A stretch of 64,000 nucleotides of DNA from Synaphobranchus kaupii (taxonomy: Eukaryota > Chordata > Actinopteri > Anguilliformes > Synaphobranchidae). Below are positions 1 through 11,234 of the stretch, in pieces. Both the position numbers and the translations under genes were made by a program. The DNA lies in contig CM056389.1 in the NCBI GenBank assembly GCA_029718625.1, forward strand, positions 13,515,197 through 13,579,196, read 5' to 3'. The stretch's first letter is position 1. Every line of letters begins with the position of its first letter. Under the pieces are notes generated by a model, which worked only from the letters and a program-made list of their open reading frames with translations, was not told the DNA's origin and did not search any database.

Positions 1-2830
1 ACGCCCGAGGTGCTGCGGGTCTACATCGGCTCCTTCTGGTCACAGCCGCTCATGGTGCCGGACAACCGGCGGCTGTTTGAGCTGGAGGAGGAGGACCTGT
101 TCGCCGACATCCAGAACCTCCCGCGCAACTCCGCCCTGCGCAAGCTCAATGACCTGGTCAAGAGGGCGCGTCTCGTCAGGGTGAGAGTCATAATGTCATA
201 ATGCTTCTGAATTTACCACAACCTCTCTCTGTGGACCCATGAGAATGGAAGATACACTGATCAGAACCAATGGCCTCTCTGGTTGTTGTCAACAGGCCCA
301 GGGTTAAGAATGGCCTTTCTATATGAAAGGGACTTATTTTTGTCTTCTCCATTTAATGACTTGTCCTTGAGATTGACTAGATCACTGCAGCCACTCACAT
401 TGCACAACTGTAATGGACAAGTTGTTCTCATTCGTTATAGTCATTTGGCAGACGCTCTTATCCAGAGCGACGTACATTAGTGCATTTTCAAACTAGGAAC
501 AAGTGCGTTAAAACAACCCTAAAATTAATTCAGGGTATTAATGCTGGTGCATGTGTATCCCCAGTACCCAGTTAGCTGTCAAGTCAAATTTGACTTGAGA
601 GATCATTTTGGGACAGCATTTCATTTAGGGGGGGGGGGTCTCATAACTCTGCTGCATATTTTCGAGTTCAGCAGAGAGGCTACTGAAAATGAAAGCTTTG
701 TTACCAAACTGAACTCAAATCAGGTCATCGGGTCTCAACAGGAGAATAGAATGCAACAAATTCCCCCACTAGGGATTACTAAAGTTATCTATCTAAGAGC
801 GATGTGCTTGGTCTGTTGAACATTCCTGAAAGTAAAACAGCTGCAGTGTTTTGATCCTGCACAGCTGGCTCAATGTAATGGTAACGGGGCAGACATTTTG
901 TTGAATGGGTGCCTGAAACAAAGCTAATGACCATGATTAAAATGAAAACCTTTGTCTGTACGGCACTTTGGGAAGACGGCTGAATGTGTTTTTTAATCTT
1001 TCCTCTTCCTGTGTAATGCAGATTGTTTTCTTCCAAAAATAGTCGCTAGGCCCTTGATTATGGAAGTTATTTGAACAGAAGGGTTAACAGAGGGACAATC
1101 ATCAGCCCCTGGTCTTGCTGCATGCAGTGAATGATGGTTTTAATGTACAGATGTCTTGTCTTTATAAAGTTTTATGTATTTATAAAACACTTTTCATTGA
1201 CCCAAAGAAGCTGTGCAGGGGATAATACATTCGAAGACTAATAGAACAGGTTACACCCTTACAGAAATGGAACGTACTGAAATATAATACAGATATACAG
1301 CATATTTTGAAAAATATCATTAAAGAAACTAATGTTGTAATAAATATGTTGCAATACCTGAAAGCGACATTCATGTGTACATTTGCGCATATATTGTGAA
1401 GTGTTGTGTATATATTAAATTTGTGTAAACGTAGGAGACCACAAGCACAATACACAAAACGAGCAGTGTAGTAATGTCCTAGTTAATACATTAAGGCTAA
1501 GATTAACTTTATTCATCATATAATTTCATAATCATTTAACATTAGCATATATATATATAAACTATAATATTTGGCCTTTGAAATTGTACCGATTGTAACA
1601 TTGTGTGGGTTTCTGGCCTCATTAATTTTCACTCATTTGTCCTCTAATATTTATGCGTATTATTTCCAAAGATCATTATTGTTATTTATTGATGCATAAT
1701 TTAATTATTAATGCTTTTTTCGGTATTAATAGCTGTTATGTTCTTCAGTGTCACCTCTTGTAGTATAACTGAAAATAAAATCCTGTCGCCTCCCTACCCT
1801 CCACCTACTCCAGGTTCATGCTCACATTATCAGCTATCTGAAGCAGGAGATGCCCTCTGTCTTCAGGAAGGACAACAAGAAGAAGAACCTCATCTACGAG
1901 CTGCCCGTCATCTTCTCCAAGATCCAGCTGCAGCATAACATCTCTCCCGGAGACTTCCCTGACTGTGCCAAGATGCAGGTCTGAGCGCCGTCCTGTTCTG
2001 AGACTCTCTCCCTACACTTTCCTCAATCCCAGTAATCTTCAGTCCTATGTGATCCCACATGTCTGGAATAAAATGATATTTTTAATAGCTTTACATTTCT
2101 CCCTTAACTTGCAACAGTAGTAAAAAAAAAAATAGGATAAATAGGCCTGGGGTTTTGAACCATATCTCACGCAAAGCCTAAACTACCCACTGTGTGTCTC
2201 AGCCTTGGTATCACCCCAGGAGCATCACATGGAACTCACTGACAAGCCCTGCCTTTGTTTCTCTGTTTACAGGAGAAGCTGGCCGTTCACGATTTCAGCA
2301 AATTCAAGCCGCTGAAGCCCAGCCTGATGGCGGCCCTGGACGAGCTGCTGTGCACCGACATCGCCAAGCTGATGCCCCTGCTAAAGCAGGAGGAGATGGA
2401 CGCGGGACTCCAGGCCGGGGTTCAGGGCGGGGCCTTCCTCGGGAGCCGAGGCGGGCCCTTCCTGGAGGGGGACCCCTTCGCCAGGTCGGACGAGGAGGAC
2501 GAGGGGAGCGACGCCGAGGACGAGGCCTGGGTGGTGACCAAGGACAAGCCCAAGTACGACGAGATCTTCTACAACCTGTCGCCCAACGAGGGCAAGCTGA
2601 GCGGCACCAAGGCCAAAGACTGGATGGTGGGCACCAAGCTTCCCAACTCCGTGCTCGGTCGCATCTGGAAGCTGTCCGACGTGGACCGCGACGGCATGCT
2701 GGACGACGAGGAGTTCGCCTTGGCCAGCCACCTGATCGAGGTGAAGCTCGACGGCCACGGACTGCCCCCGGAGCTGCCTGCCCGTCTGGTGCCCCCCTCC
2801 AAGCGCCGACACAAAGGCTCAGACGCGTAG
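1..2830 (+). CDS. ehd2: EHD2-like EH-domain ATPase, last three coding exons (5' partial)
   Basis: Exons 1-180, 1814-1978 and 2273-2830 (stop TAG 2828-2830) join in phase 0 with GT-AG introns and give about 300 residues, against about 543 for the whole mammalian protein; the upstream part lies outside the window. The first exon reads [17 protein letters not shown], typical of EHD proteins at the end of the dynamin-like G domain and the helical domain. The last exon carries an acidic linker and a C-terminal EH domain with a canonical EF-hand loop ([12 protein letters not shown]) and the RIWKLSD tryptophan region. EHD2 rather than EHD1/3/4 is suggested by the Gly-rich linker with a GPF motif (2453-2461), a nearby DPF (2471-2479) and the extended tail [14 protein letters not shown]2 is known as a membrane-remodelling ATPase at caveolar necks. 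The next gene is SelW, as in mammals. The coding exons are clearly GC-richer than the surrounding DNA. Confidence 0.93.
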
Positions 2831-3800
2831 ACACTTCCTGTGGCCCCCTGGGGGCCGACGCTGGCCCTCCATCAGCATGTCCATCACACAGCTGGGACTG
2901 CCACTGTCTGTCTGTCTCGCGTTCTCATCACTTGCTGTGCTTGTGCACCCATTGCCCTTGCTCTGTTCCCCTCTACGATTCTTCCTCTTGGAGGAATACC
3001 CTTCCATTTCTCTGTACACTAAAATGTAGACATTTTATGACCTCTCTCAAGCGCCCTGTATTCCTGCCCAACTTGCTTTTTGAATGTTCTAAAATCTATA
3101 CCTCTAACTCCAGCATATTAAAACACGGGCATAGCTATCCCATACCCCAGTGTGCACTCCCCATACTTGCTTATATATCACCCATAAAAACAAGGCATCT
3201 AATGCCGACACAGTGTTGGGGGATTAACTGACAGCGGAGTCCACATGAGCAATATGTATGCTGCATTGCCAATAATATTAATCCTCCTCAGAGTTGTAGT
3301 TGCTTGCTAAGCAAAGACCTGAAGCCACCTGCCCACAGCCCTGTACGGTCAATTACGTTGTCATTGTTTAGCCACGCATCACCATGACTGCCAGCAGGAC
3401 GGTATGTTTATTTACAGGTGGCTTAAGGGCTCTTTGATTATTCATTTGGATTGTGGGTGTGCCTGCCTATGCCAGGAGCCAAATGGTGCCTTGTCTGCAC
3501 GTCTGTTCAAACACGCCTCGCACGTCGTGTGACAACGCCATGTTCGGTTATCCACGCTTTCCACTTTCACTCCTGGTCCAAATAAAAGTGTTTATTTTAT
3601 TTGTCTCTGTTATTTTAACGTACTTGTGTTTTTGTATGAAACCGAGAAAAATTTGAATATCAAATATAAAGAAAGCCTTATGCGCCTGCCCTGGATATTT
3701 TATAAGAAAAGACGGCTTACGAGTAATGATGACACTGACTACTGTACGCTGCCTCATCATCACCAATGTTCTCACCATCATTAATGCTCAATAAAAATTT
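2831..3800 (+). other. EHD2 3'UTR with poly(A) signals
   Basis: About 970 bases without a plausible gene directly follow the EHD2 stop. AATAAA hexamers occur at 3581-3586 and 3790-3795 and are likely polyadenylation signals. Reading frames here are short and have no recognisable domain. Confidence 0.55.
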
Positions 3801-4437
3801 ACTGGTGTAATACTGGTGTGATTGTTTGAAGTAAATAATATTAGCATATTTCAAACCTTGTATTGTGTACCATGTACAGAGGAAAATAATGGAGACATGG
3901 AAAACAAGAGAAACAACAAATATCCCTGACTATTAAGGGCACTAAATAACATAAGTATCTATTTTTCGAACTGCCATATCCTCAATATGTTGGCATGCTG
4001 GTAATCCTACCGCGACAGTTTTTCAATCCCTAAGTATTGATTCTGAAAACAATATATTTCTATTCTTATCCTCCTAATGTCATCAAAACCGACTATTTGC
4101 AGCAAAGAAAATATCACTCAAGGAGCCAGTGTTGGTCCTGCTCACTACATTTAGTATGTAATAATCTGAGGAGATCATTATAATTATAAATACTTGTAGG
4201 TAAAGATGAACGGTAATGGCCATGAGGTAAATGGAGAGATGTTCATTGGACTGGATTATATGGCTGTTCACTTTGACAAAACCACAACTCAGTACTATTT
4301 ATTTACCAGTTATGCTAATCCTTATCTGGGCATAAGAACTGCTCCATTTTTGTTCATGTTTCTTCAGCATAGGGTAGATGTTAGCAGGAAATCATGATAC
4401 AAATATTCTAAAGTTATTTCAGGACGCGCAAAATAAC
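3801..4437. other. Intergenic, nothing recognised
   Basis: AT-rich sequence between EHD2 and the first SelW block. I see no gene, RNA or clear repeat here. The block duplicated upstream of SelW gene 2 begins near 4438. Confidence 0.5.
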
Positions 4438-4808
4438 TCTGAATACAGATTCCCCATAATGTCAGCTAATTCATTACGAAAGAGTTGGCAGTAAATCTGT
4501 AGCGCTGGCTTTCGCAAGCATGCCTTGGCACAAAGCTGCACCAGGATTTTACCATCCTATCCAAAACCTCAGAAGGAAATATAGATCCCTGTGGGACCCT
4601 GTTTTTCAGTGTTATTTTTCCTTCTTTTCATATTTAAATGAAAATATGTTGTAGTGTCTGTTTTTGGTATGGTATGCTGCAAACAAAGCATAGTTCACAA
4701 CACATGCATTCCATACACAGATATGTTCCAAAAATCCTTCACACAGCACAAATGCGCCTAAAGACAAGCTTACATAAATACATAAACCTCCACCTCCGCC
4801 CTGAACAA

Positions 4809-4955
4809 CACACACACACACACACACACACACACTGTTGGTCTTTCAGTGCCAGGTCAGATAAACTCTGACTGAACACTGCCAACTGGTAAAACCCACA
4901 CCGCAATTTTCCGTTCTCTACCGTCGACTCTGAATGCTTTGCGTGTGTGCGCGTG

Positions 4956-5003
<48 letters not shown>
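4809..5003. repeat. Two (CA)n microsatellites
   Basis: CA runs at about 4809-4833 and 4958-5003 are separated by about 125 bases. The same pair recurs at 13302-13442 and 13551-13583, so both predate the duplication of the flank and have since changed length. Confidence 0.9.
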
Positions 5004-5007
<4 letters not shown>

Positions 5008-5910
5008 GACTCAACAACTCTCTGATACTTCATGATTCTTTGCGAGTGTTCCTTAGTGTGTTTACATTGCATAGAATTAAGGGAACCATCTGTGGTCGTA
5101 TAGATCATATGAATCTGACTGCATGAGTGTCTGGAGGAAGGGGTGGTCTTCTAGCTTCCCTGTCTCTCTCCATGGAGAGAAACACCAGCGAAAAGCAGGC
5201 GACTCATTCACAGTGACTCACATTTGAGGAATGCGGACAGTAGACTGCTCTGGGAGTTTATGGAATCACATTTTCTAACATTTACTTGCTTACACACTGC
5301 TTGAACATCTCGTTTAATTTTATTTATTGTACCCTAGACATACAGTTCTACAATCTTGGGGATACATACATGTATATAATTGGGGAATTTATCATCTGAA
5401 CTCTCGTTCAAATCCACGCATCTTACTGTGTGATCTGGTGTGTGTGTGTGTACGCGTGCAAACAATGAGCGAGTGTGTATTTGTCCAGGTTGTCTTATGT
5501 GAGCATGTGCTGTAGGAAGCATTTCAGGAACATACTTATGCATGTCTTGTCACGTGAATTCAGTATACTGATATAATTAACTGTTTCATTCTGATACGGC
5601 ACATTTTCAAACAGACAGTCTGGTATTATTAAAATGTATCATAATGTCCTGTTCTGATAGCTCTGTCGAACAAAGACCAGCCTGCTTTATTCTCCATTTT
5701 GTCGTTCAGTCCAGTAGCCTGCATTACTTTCAACAAATTATGGTTGGCTCAAGAAGAATTCAGTTTGTAGGCTTTCACTCGCACGCACCTTCCACTCACA
5801 TTAATATACCAAACTCCAACTATGGCTACTGGATTACGGTTAAGTTAAACCAAGTAACCGTGTAGCTAGTAGGCTACATAAGAACTGGAAACGAACAAAA
5901 CGTGGTGAGA

Positions 5911-6165
5911 CCTGAGGTGCGTTCAAATTCTGCGAACAAGGCGAACGTTTGCAAACATAAGCGAACGGTCTGAAAAGGTAGTTTGCGGCGAACAAAAATG
6001 GACGCTGGACTGAGGAAATGTGTTCCCATGGAGATTTCAATTGAAGATACTGGCAATGCAAACAATTTGCAACGTTCTTAAAAAGCCCTTCAAATTTAAC
6101 CGTTCAAAAAAACATGTTTGCCACGCACGTTCGGCTCTGTTCGCTGAATTTGAACGCACCTCAGG
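5911..6165. mobile_element. 255-bp MITE with perfect 20-bp terminal inverted repeats
   Basis: The left end (5911-5930, CCTGAGGTGCGTTCAAATTC) is the exact reverse complement of the right end (6146-6165), and the pairing continues inward with one mismatch. There is no coding capacity. At the matching place upstream of SelW gene 2 (about 14850-14878) the element is absent, so it inserted after that duplication. I cannot assign the superfamily. Confidence 0.85.
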
Positions 6166-7026
6166 CAGTGTAGTGTCCGATAACATGTCTTACAAATTCC
6201 CTGTCGTGATGTTCTCAAAGCAAATTGACGACACCTTCGAGGGAAAACCTTTACACTTTTTCAGAATAAAGTCGGGTCTCTCTGTTATTGACGTCATGAT
6301 AGGGAATCCCTGTCAGACCCACCGAATGCTGTATTCTGGAATCACCTCCTCAACTTGTCACACCAGTCCAGTCGATCCAGTCCCTTTTCTTTTCATGAGG
6401 GGAAAGCGCCACCTAAAGGCCAATTCGATTTAATGGTCCTTCAGGCGAATTTGACATTCAAAACATAGGCTATTCGGTTAGCAAGCAACAATACAACTAT
6501 ATACTTGCTGTGCTCGCATCATTCAATTTCTATATATAAAAAAAGCATGCAAACGGCGTTAGAAAAAACTGTTACCTTGTTTCCCGAGTAAATAAAACGT
6601 GGTTATGGAAACGAATTTCTCCAAAGAGTTAAGGGGCAACCTAAGCGTGCAACGCTGATCAGATGATAGGATTAAACCAACTTCTTCGAGTAGGGGTACC
6701 TAGCGAGTTCGATTAATCTAATTGAGTTTAATGTACGTTTAAATATGTATTTACACATGTATGTACACGTTAAGGCGTTCTATTATCCAAAATAAATAAT
6801 TATGTTGCTATACACAAAATATAACGTTGCTGTCCCCCTGCTTGTGATGTTTTCCATCTGTGGTTTGTGGCCTTGGAAATGCTCCACAGGTCGCTCTGCC
6901 TAGGCGCAAATACCGTAGCATTAACAGGACAGAAGAGGCATAACGTTCGCAGGATCAAGTCGTTTCGTCATTAGTATTGATTTGAACTGTCCTTTACATC
7001 AGAGGAGGGCTTCTTCAACTTGCACA

Positions 7027-9120
7027 ATGGTCGTAAAAGTGCACGTCATCTACTGGTAGGTCGTGAGTGTCGATATATTTTTTAGCATTGTGCATTTCAT
7101 TAGCATAGCTAGCAAAGAAATTAAAAAAAACATTTCGTTAGCCAGCTAACATTAGCGATACATACTTGACTAGCTGGCGTTATTTCTATTGAGCTGTACC
7201 CTTTCCTGCTAGCCTATGCCATCATTGTTACTAGCCAGTCAACTAGTTATAATTTGCGTTAGGATGAAAGAAATTGAGCTAATTTAACGTAAAATAGTAC
7301 GAGAACTATCATTATAATGCGTTTTTGTTGTTGATAAAAAGAAAAAAACCCAATGTTGACGGTTTCTTGGCTGAATATCTAACGTTAACGTTACCCTCCT
7401 GTGTGGCATTCCTTTCAAAGTCTTGCAAAGGCAGGCAGGGCAAGGAATCTGCAGAGGCTGTTCCACTGGAGATCACAATCTAACGTTATAACGTTACATA
7501 ATCGCTCTTCTGTTTGGACCAGAAGCCGGGTTAACAAGATAGTCTCCGAGGAATAACGTAAAGTTACATTTCAATAAATAAATAAAAACAAAAACATTCG
7601 TTACAAACTTCAATTTTGTTACGAATTACGTCAACATTATGAACGCACTTTAGATAAAGCCCAAAACGTGCTGATGTTAGCATTTAAGTCTAATGGTTCT
7701 TGGTTACCATTAGATTAGCTATCAAGTAGCGAAAGTTAGTCAGCCAATTATAACTTTGATAGCTAAGTAGGGCTTTTTAATTCCGGCCATGGACAAAACT
7801 AGGTGTCTTACTCCACCTTGGAATCGAACCTGCAACCTTAGTGTTGTAAGTCCGGCGCCCCAAACATGATTATCAGGAACAGTGATCGAAATATTAGTCT
7901 AATTGCCTGCATGAAGCTTGTTTTGACTTGGCGAAACTTTTATTTATTTATTTTTAAACCATGTACTGACAATATTGTCTTTCTCTTTCCAGTGGTGGAT
8001 GAGGGTATGGACCCAAGGTAAAGTTGGTTCTTATTTTTATTATGCTCACTGTATTCGTGAAGTGAATTTGATTATCTGAATTGTAAAACCATCAATTGAT
8101 TTAGCCGATTGTTGTCTTCTCTCAGTTCACCAAACTGTGTCGTCAGCTTGAAGACAAGTTCCCAGGTGATCTTGAGATTGTAAGTTGTGGTATTTGATAC
8201 TATTATTTTAATGGTCGAAGCAAAAATGTGAAAATGTACAGGATATTTTAACGTGTATGAATCACAATGGACTCTTCTAAACAATACACAACCGTTGTTA
8301 ACTAGCCATGAAACGTTGCTGTTATGAACCTTTAAGCAAACAAGATCTTGGCACATTTGTCTGGGGAAAGAGTGGTATCTGTGCTTTCTCATGCATCCTC
8401 CTGGTCTTTCTGTCTCTGCAGACTAGTGAGGCCACAAAGTCAACAACAGGGTACTTTGAGGTGGAGGTGAATGGCGAGCTGGTTCACTCCAAGAAGGTGA
8501 GGAAAAAAACGTGTATTGCCAGAAATGATGCCATTATCACATGCTCACAACATTAATCAGTTTTGCAAGTGGGCAGTTTTGATCTTCAGTAGTAAGCACA
8601 GTGTAATGTCCTGATGTACAGATTGGTGTATTTTTGCTGTAACATTACAGCATTTAGTACCAAAAGGCATACGGCACTCATGGAACCTTGATTTTTGTTA
8701 ATGTGTAGACTGTAACTGAATAACATCATCTTCAAGAGACACTAATCTATGTAATGATAATGGGGAAAAACATCATGGAATTTCAGTTAATCCTCACCTG
8801 ATATATGTATACACGGACATTGATAGAATTTCATACTATAGTTATACTTAGTTTGACTTTCTCCATGCCTTACTTGTGATTTTATTTATTTTTGTCCCTG
8901 TGGGCTTTTAAATGTGTGCAGGCATGACAGTAGACTTGACTTTGCATAATCCCACATAATCAAATTAAAGGGAAATGGATCCCATTTCCGTGTCAAATAA
9001 TGCAAGACATCGGCTCATAAAAAGCTCTCTAGTCTCTAGTCTATTTCATCATCCACTGCTATGTCCTTCTGTCATCAGACCCAGGCATTTATAGCAGGGA
9101 GGCACTGTTGTGGAGACTGA

Positions 9121-9159
<39 letters not shown>

Positions 9160-9236
9160 AGCAAGGAGATGGCTATGTGAACAGCAATGAGAAGTTGGAC
9201 GTGATTGTAAAAGCCGTAGAGAAGGCCCTTAAGTAG
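7027..9236 (+). CDS. selenow: Selenoprotein W, tandem copy 1
   Basis: Five coding exons: 7027-7055, 7993-8017, 8126-8179, 8422-8496 and 9162-9236, total 258 nt, 85 residues plus stop TAG, close to the 87 of mammalian SelW. All introns are GT-AG. The reading is MVVKVHVIY, then the redox motif CGGU split across exons 1/2 with TGA 8000-8002 as selenocysteine, then GYGPK, a variable middle, the conserved VNGELVHSKK and a C-terminal helix. SelW is a small cytosolic thioredoxin-fold selenoprotein with a CxxU motif, implicated in redox control and 14-3-3 binding. ATG 7027 has a good context (G at +4) and is shared in position with copy 2. Recoding is supported by a SECIS at 9431-9515. Of the four copies this one has the fewest oddities: no early TGA and all GT donors. 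Which zebrafish selenow1/2 group it belongs to is not resolved. Confidence 0.93.
7806..7850 (-). other. tRNA-like B-box motif in SelW copy 1 intron 1
   Basis: On the minus strand this stretch contains GGTTCGATTCC, a perfect match to the Pol III B-box consensus. A degraded version lies in the same intron of copy 4 (about 38900-38945). No convincing A box or cloverleaf was found, so it is more likely a SINE fragment than a tRNA gene. Confidence 0.25.
9122..9157 (+). repeat. (TG)n tract abutting SelW copy 1 exon 5 acceptor
   Basis: A TG run ends four bases before the acceptor AG (9160-9161). Equivalent TG-rich tracts precede exon 5 of copies 2 (about 18591-18630), 3 (about 27161-27218) and 4 (about 41525-41552). 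They replace a normal polypyrimidine tract. Confidence 0.85.
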
Positions 9237-9258
9237 TGAGGGGGCATTCGGCTTGGAG

Positions 9259-9407
9259 GTAAAAAGCTCGCTCTCTCTCCTGACTTTTTCTCTGTGCTCA
9301 GTGTTATAGTCAGTGTAATAGCCATCTTTCTTTCTCACCTGTCAGTGTCCAACAATAGGGACAAAGGTATAAAGAGAATTGATTTGTGTCCTCTCTCTTT
9401 CTTACAG
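9259..9407 (+). other. 3'UTR intron of SelW copy 1
   Basis: A donor (GAG|GTAAAA) at 9259 and an acceptor (TTCTTACAG) ending at 9407 separate the stop codon from the SECIS exon. The same sites exist in copies 2 (18733-18884), 3 (27319-27883) and 4 (41662-41820). The conservation of both sites supports a real 3'UTR intron, not tested by transcripts here. Confidence 0.6.
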
Positions 9408-9430
9408 TCCGGTCTCTCAGCATTGTCCCT

Positions 9431-9515
9431 CTCTCCGGTGTGGCGGTTGATGATGGTGGTGCTCGAAGTGTCTGTGACACGAGTACAACCTGATAGTACC
9501 CGCTGTGCCTGGGAG
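9431..9515 (+). promoter_or_regulatory. SECIS element (form 2) of SelW copy 1
   Basis: The non-Watson-Crick quartet is ATGA 9450-9453 opposite TGAT 9491-9494. Above it a 10-position helix pairs GGTGGTGCTC with GAGTACAACC with one mismatch and one wobble, followed by a bulge with the unpaired AA (9466-9467) and a mini-stem GTGTC-TGT-GACAC. Helix I below forms by CC/GG and wobble pairs. This is the known form-2 SECIS layout and directs Sec insertion at TGA 8000-8002. Confidence 0.9.
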
Positions 9516-9900
9516 AAACCACACAGAGCGGCCGCACTCCTACAAGTTTAGACCGCATGGTCTCAGTGTGATGGGCAGTTTACTAAAAAAGTTTACTTTC
9601 TTTTTTTTAAGTTTAAAAATAGCTTTGTTGGGTTGTTTTGAAATGTCGATTTCATCCCACTTTCCCTTTCCAATTTTCTTTTTCATTCTGAATTTTACAG
9701 TAATTTTTCCTTCTTGGCATTCCAGATATTTCTCAGTTGATGCAAACTTTATTAAATGTTACAACATGTTAATATTCAAATAAACGGTTGATGCTGTATG
9801 TTGGAATAGTTGTATGTTTAAATTTTTTTGTGTATTGCAGCAGTATAATTGTTGAAATAAAAAATAAAAAACTAGAGGTATTAGGCTGTAGCATAAAGAT

Positions 9901-11234
9901 TTACTGTAGTACAGTGGTGTGCACAGACTCTCAAAGGGCCAGGGGCGAGAAGTGAAAAAGGGGGACCTTCTCGTGCACCAACGTGGGGCCCCACCTGGGT
10001 TGGGGGGGGTGTGCATGCTGACATAGCCCCCCAACTGGGTTGGAGTGAATATTAGTTTTGGCTTTATGTTACACACATAAAAACAGACCTTAAGCAAGAG
10101 TGTGTCTTTCAGTGGCATGCACAAACTTTCTGAGAAGGCACTTTTTTAGGGTGACAAGCGTGTCTCGTGCTATTAGGGCGCCCCTATGATAGAAAAAAAC
10201 ATGCCTCATTTTTTCCCCCAAGGTCTCATGGAACTTGGGGCAAAACTAAGCATGTTTTCTCAACTATAGAGGCACCAGAGGGGCATTTGAAAATGTTTCC
10301 CACAGGATTTTCTGAAAGGATTTTGTGATGGGTGGACCTTGAACTGTCTGGGGGGGTCCAGGGGCATCCCCCCCCGGAAGAAGATTTAGTCAATTTAAAC
10401 CGCTAAATGTATAAAATTTGGTGCTCTTTGAGATTAAAATTTTAAGACTAGATCCACAAATGTTTTTGTGATTGGAACATGATGAATGGAATGTATGAAA
10501 TAGATATAATTTTGGCTAGCAGACCTTTTTGGCTAGACAACTAGCTAACATGTAGAAACATGGTCTGATGAAAAATATTTATAAACTTGTCAGCGAACAA
10601 GACTGTACAGAGACTATCACAATGCATGTTAACCTTTTCTGCCCCAAAGCTCATCCCGGTCTTAAGTGGGGCTGAACTTGAAAACTACAATAAAAATAAA
10701 AAAACCAAGTTGAATAACTAGTTTATTGACAGAACGCATCTGAATCTGATTGGCTTGCTCTCAAATGTTTACTGCCTCTGTATAATCTTCCTCTTGGTTT
10801 TCTCTGTCTTTTTTTTGTGAAGTACTAGTAGGCTAGTTTAAAAAGGTAGATCCTGTTATATGATATGGAAGCCAAACGAGTGGGGCAACGCTGGAGATGG
10901 TTAAAAACTGAGAGACTGCACTGAAGGGAAAGGGGAAACCCTGCTGTGAACACAGCAGGTTGCGACTTGAGCCGAGCGGTTCGGTTGCGCCTCTGCTGTG
11001 ACTTTAGGGCAAAAATGAAGAGTGTTTTTTTATTTATTTATATATAATCATAGGGGCACCCTAGTAGCGCATGAGACCCTCACTTCATCCATCCGAAAGG
11101 GCATCCTAATGGGACACCTGCATGCTTAGGGCAAAAATCAAGTATGCAAGTGTCCGATTACGGTGTGGACCTCCACCGGTTAAATAAAGGTTTTTAAAAA
11201 AGGGCACTTCGGTACTCAAAGTAAAAAGGGCAGG
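9901..11234. other. Spacer between SelW copies 1 and 2, no gene seen
   Basis: AT-rich sequence with G-runs (e.g. 10001-10008, 10351-10358) and no convincing coding region. It probably consists of decayed repeats but I could not name them. Confidence 0.4.

Larger units (their letters stand above)
4438..7026 (+). repeat. Upstream flank of SelW gene 1, duplicated at 12909-15752
   Basis: From about 4438 the sequence runs parallel to about 12909 up to the SelW starts. Shared landmarks include the stretch after the CA repeats, the 'catgagtgtctggaggaagg' phrase (5121 and 13681), and the 'gaggggaaagcgccacctaa' phrase (6398 and 15146). The two blocks differ by insertions: a MITE at 5911-6165 only here, and a Sleeping-Beauty-type element only in the other. 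The last 150 bases before the ATG resemble the other SelW copies and probably hold the promoter and 5'UTR. Confidence 0.75.
9237..9900 (+). other. SelW copy 1 3'UTR and poly(A) signals
   Basis: After the SECIS the sequence stays alignable with the 3' flanks of copies 2-4. AATAAA occurs at 9779-9784 in the conserved phrase 'attcaaataaacggttgatg' found in all copies, and again at 9856-9861. Confidence 0.6.

Noticed and set aside
2194..3231. Long frames overlapping the last EHD2 exon on both strands
   Set aside because: They are shadows of the GC-rich EHD2 exon; only the EHD2 frame matches a known family and splices correctly.
7806..7850. tRNA gene on the minus strand
   Set aside because: Only a B-box match is visible; no A box, anticodon arm or cloverleaf could be drawn.
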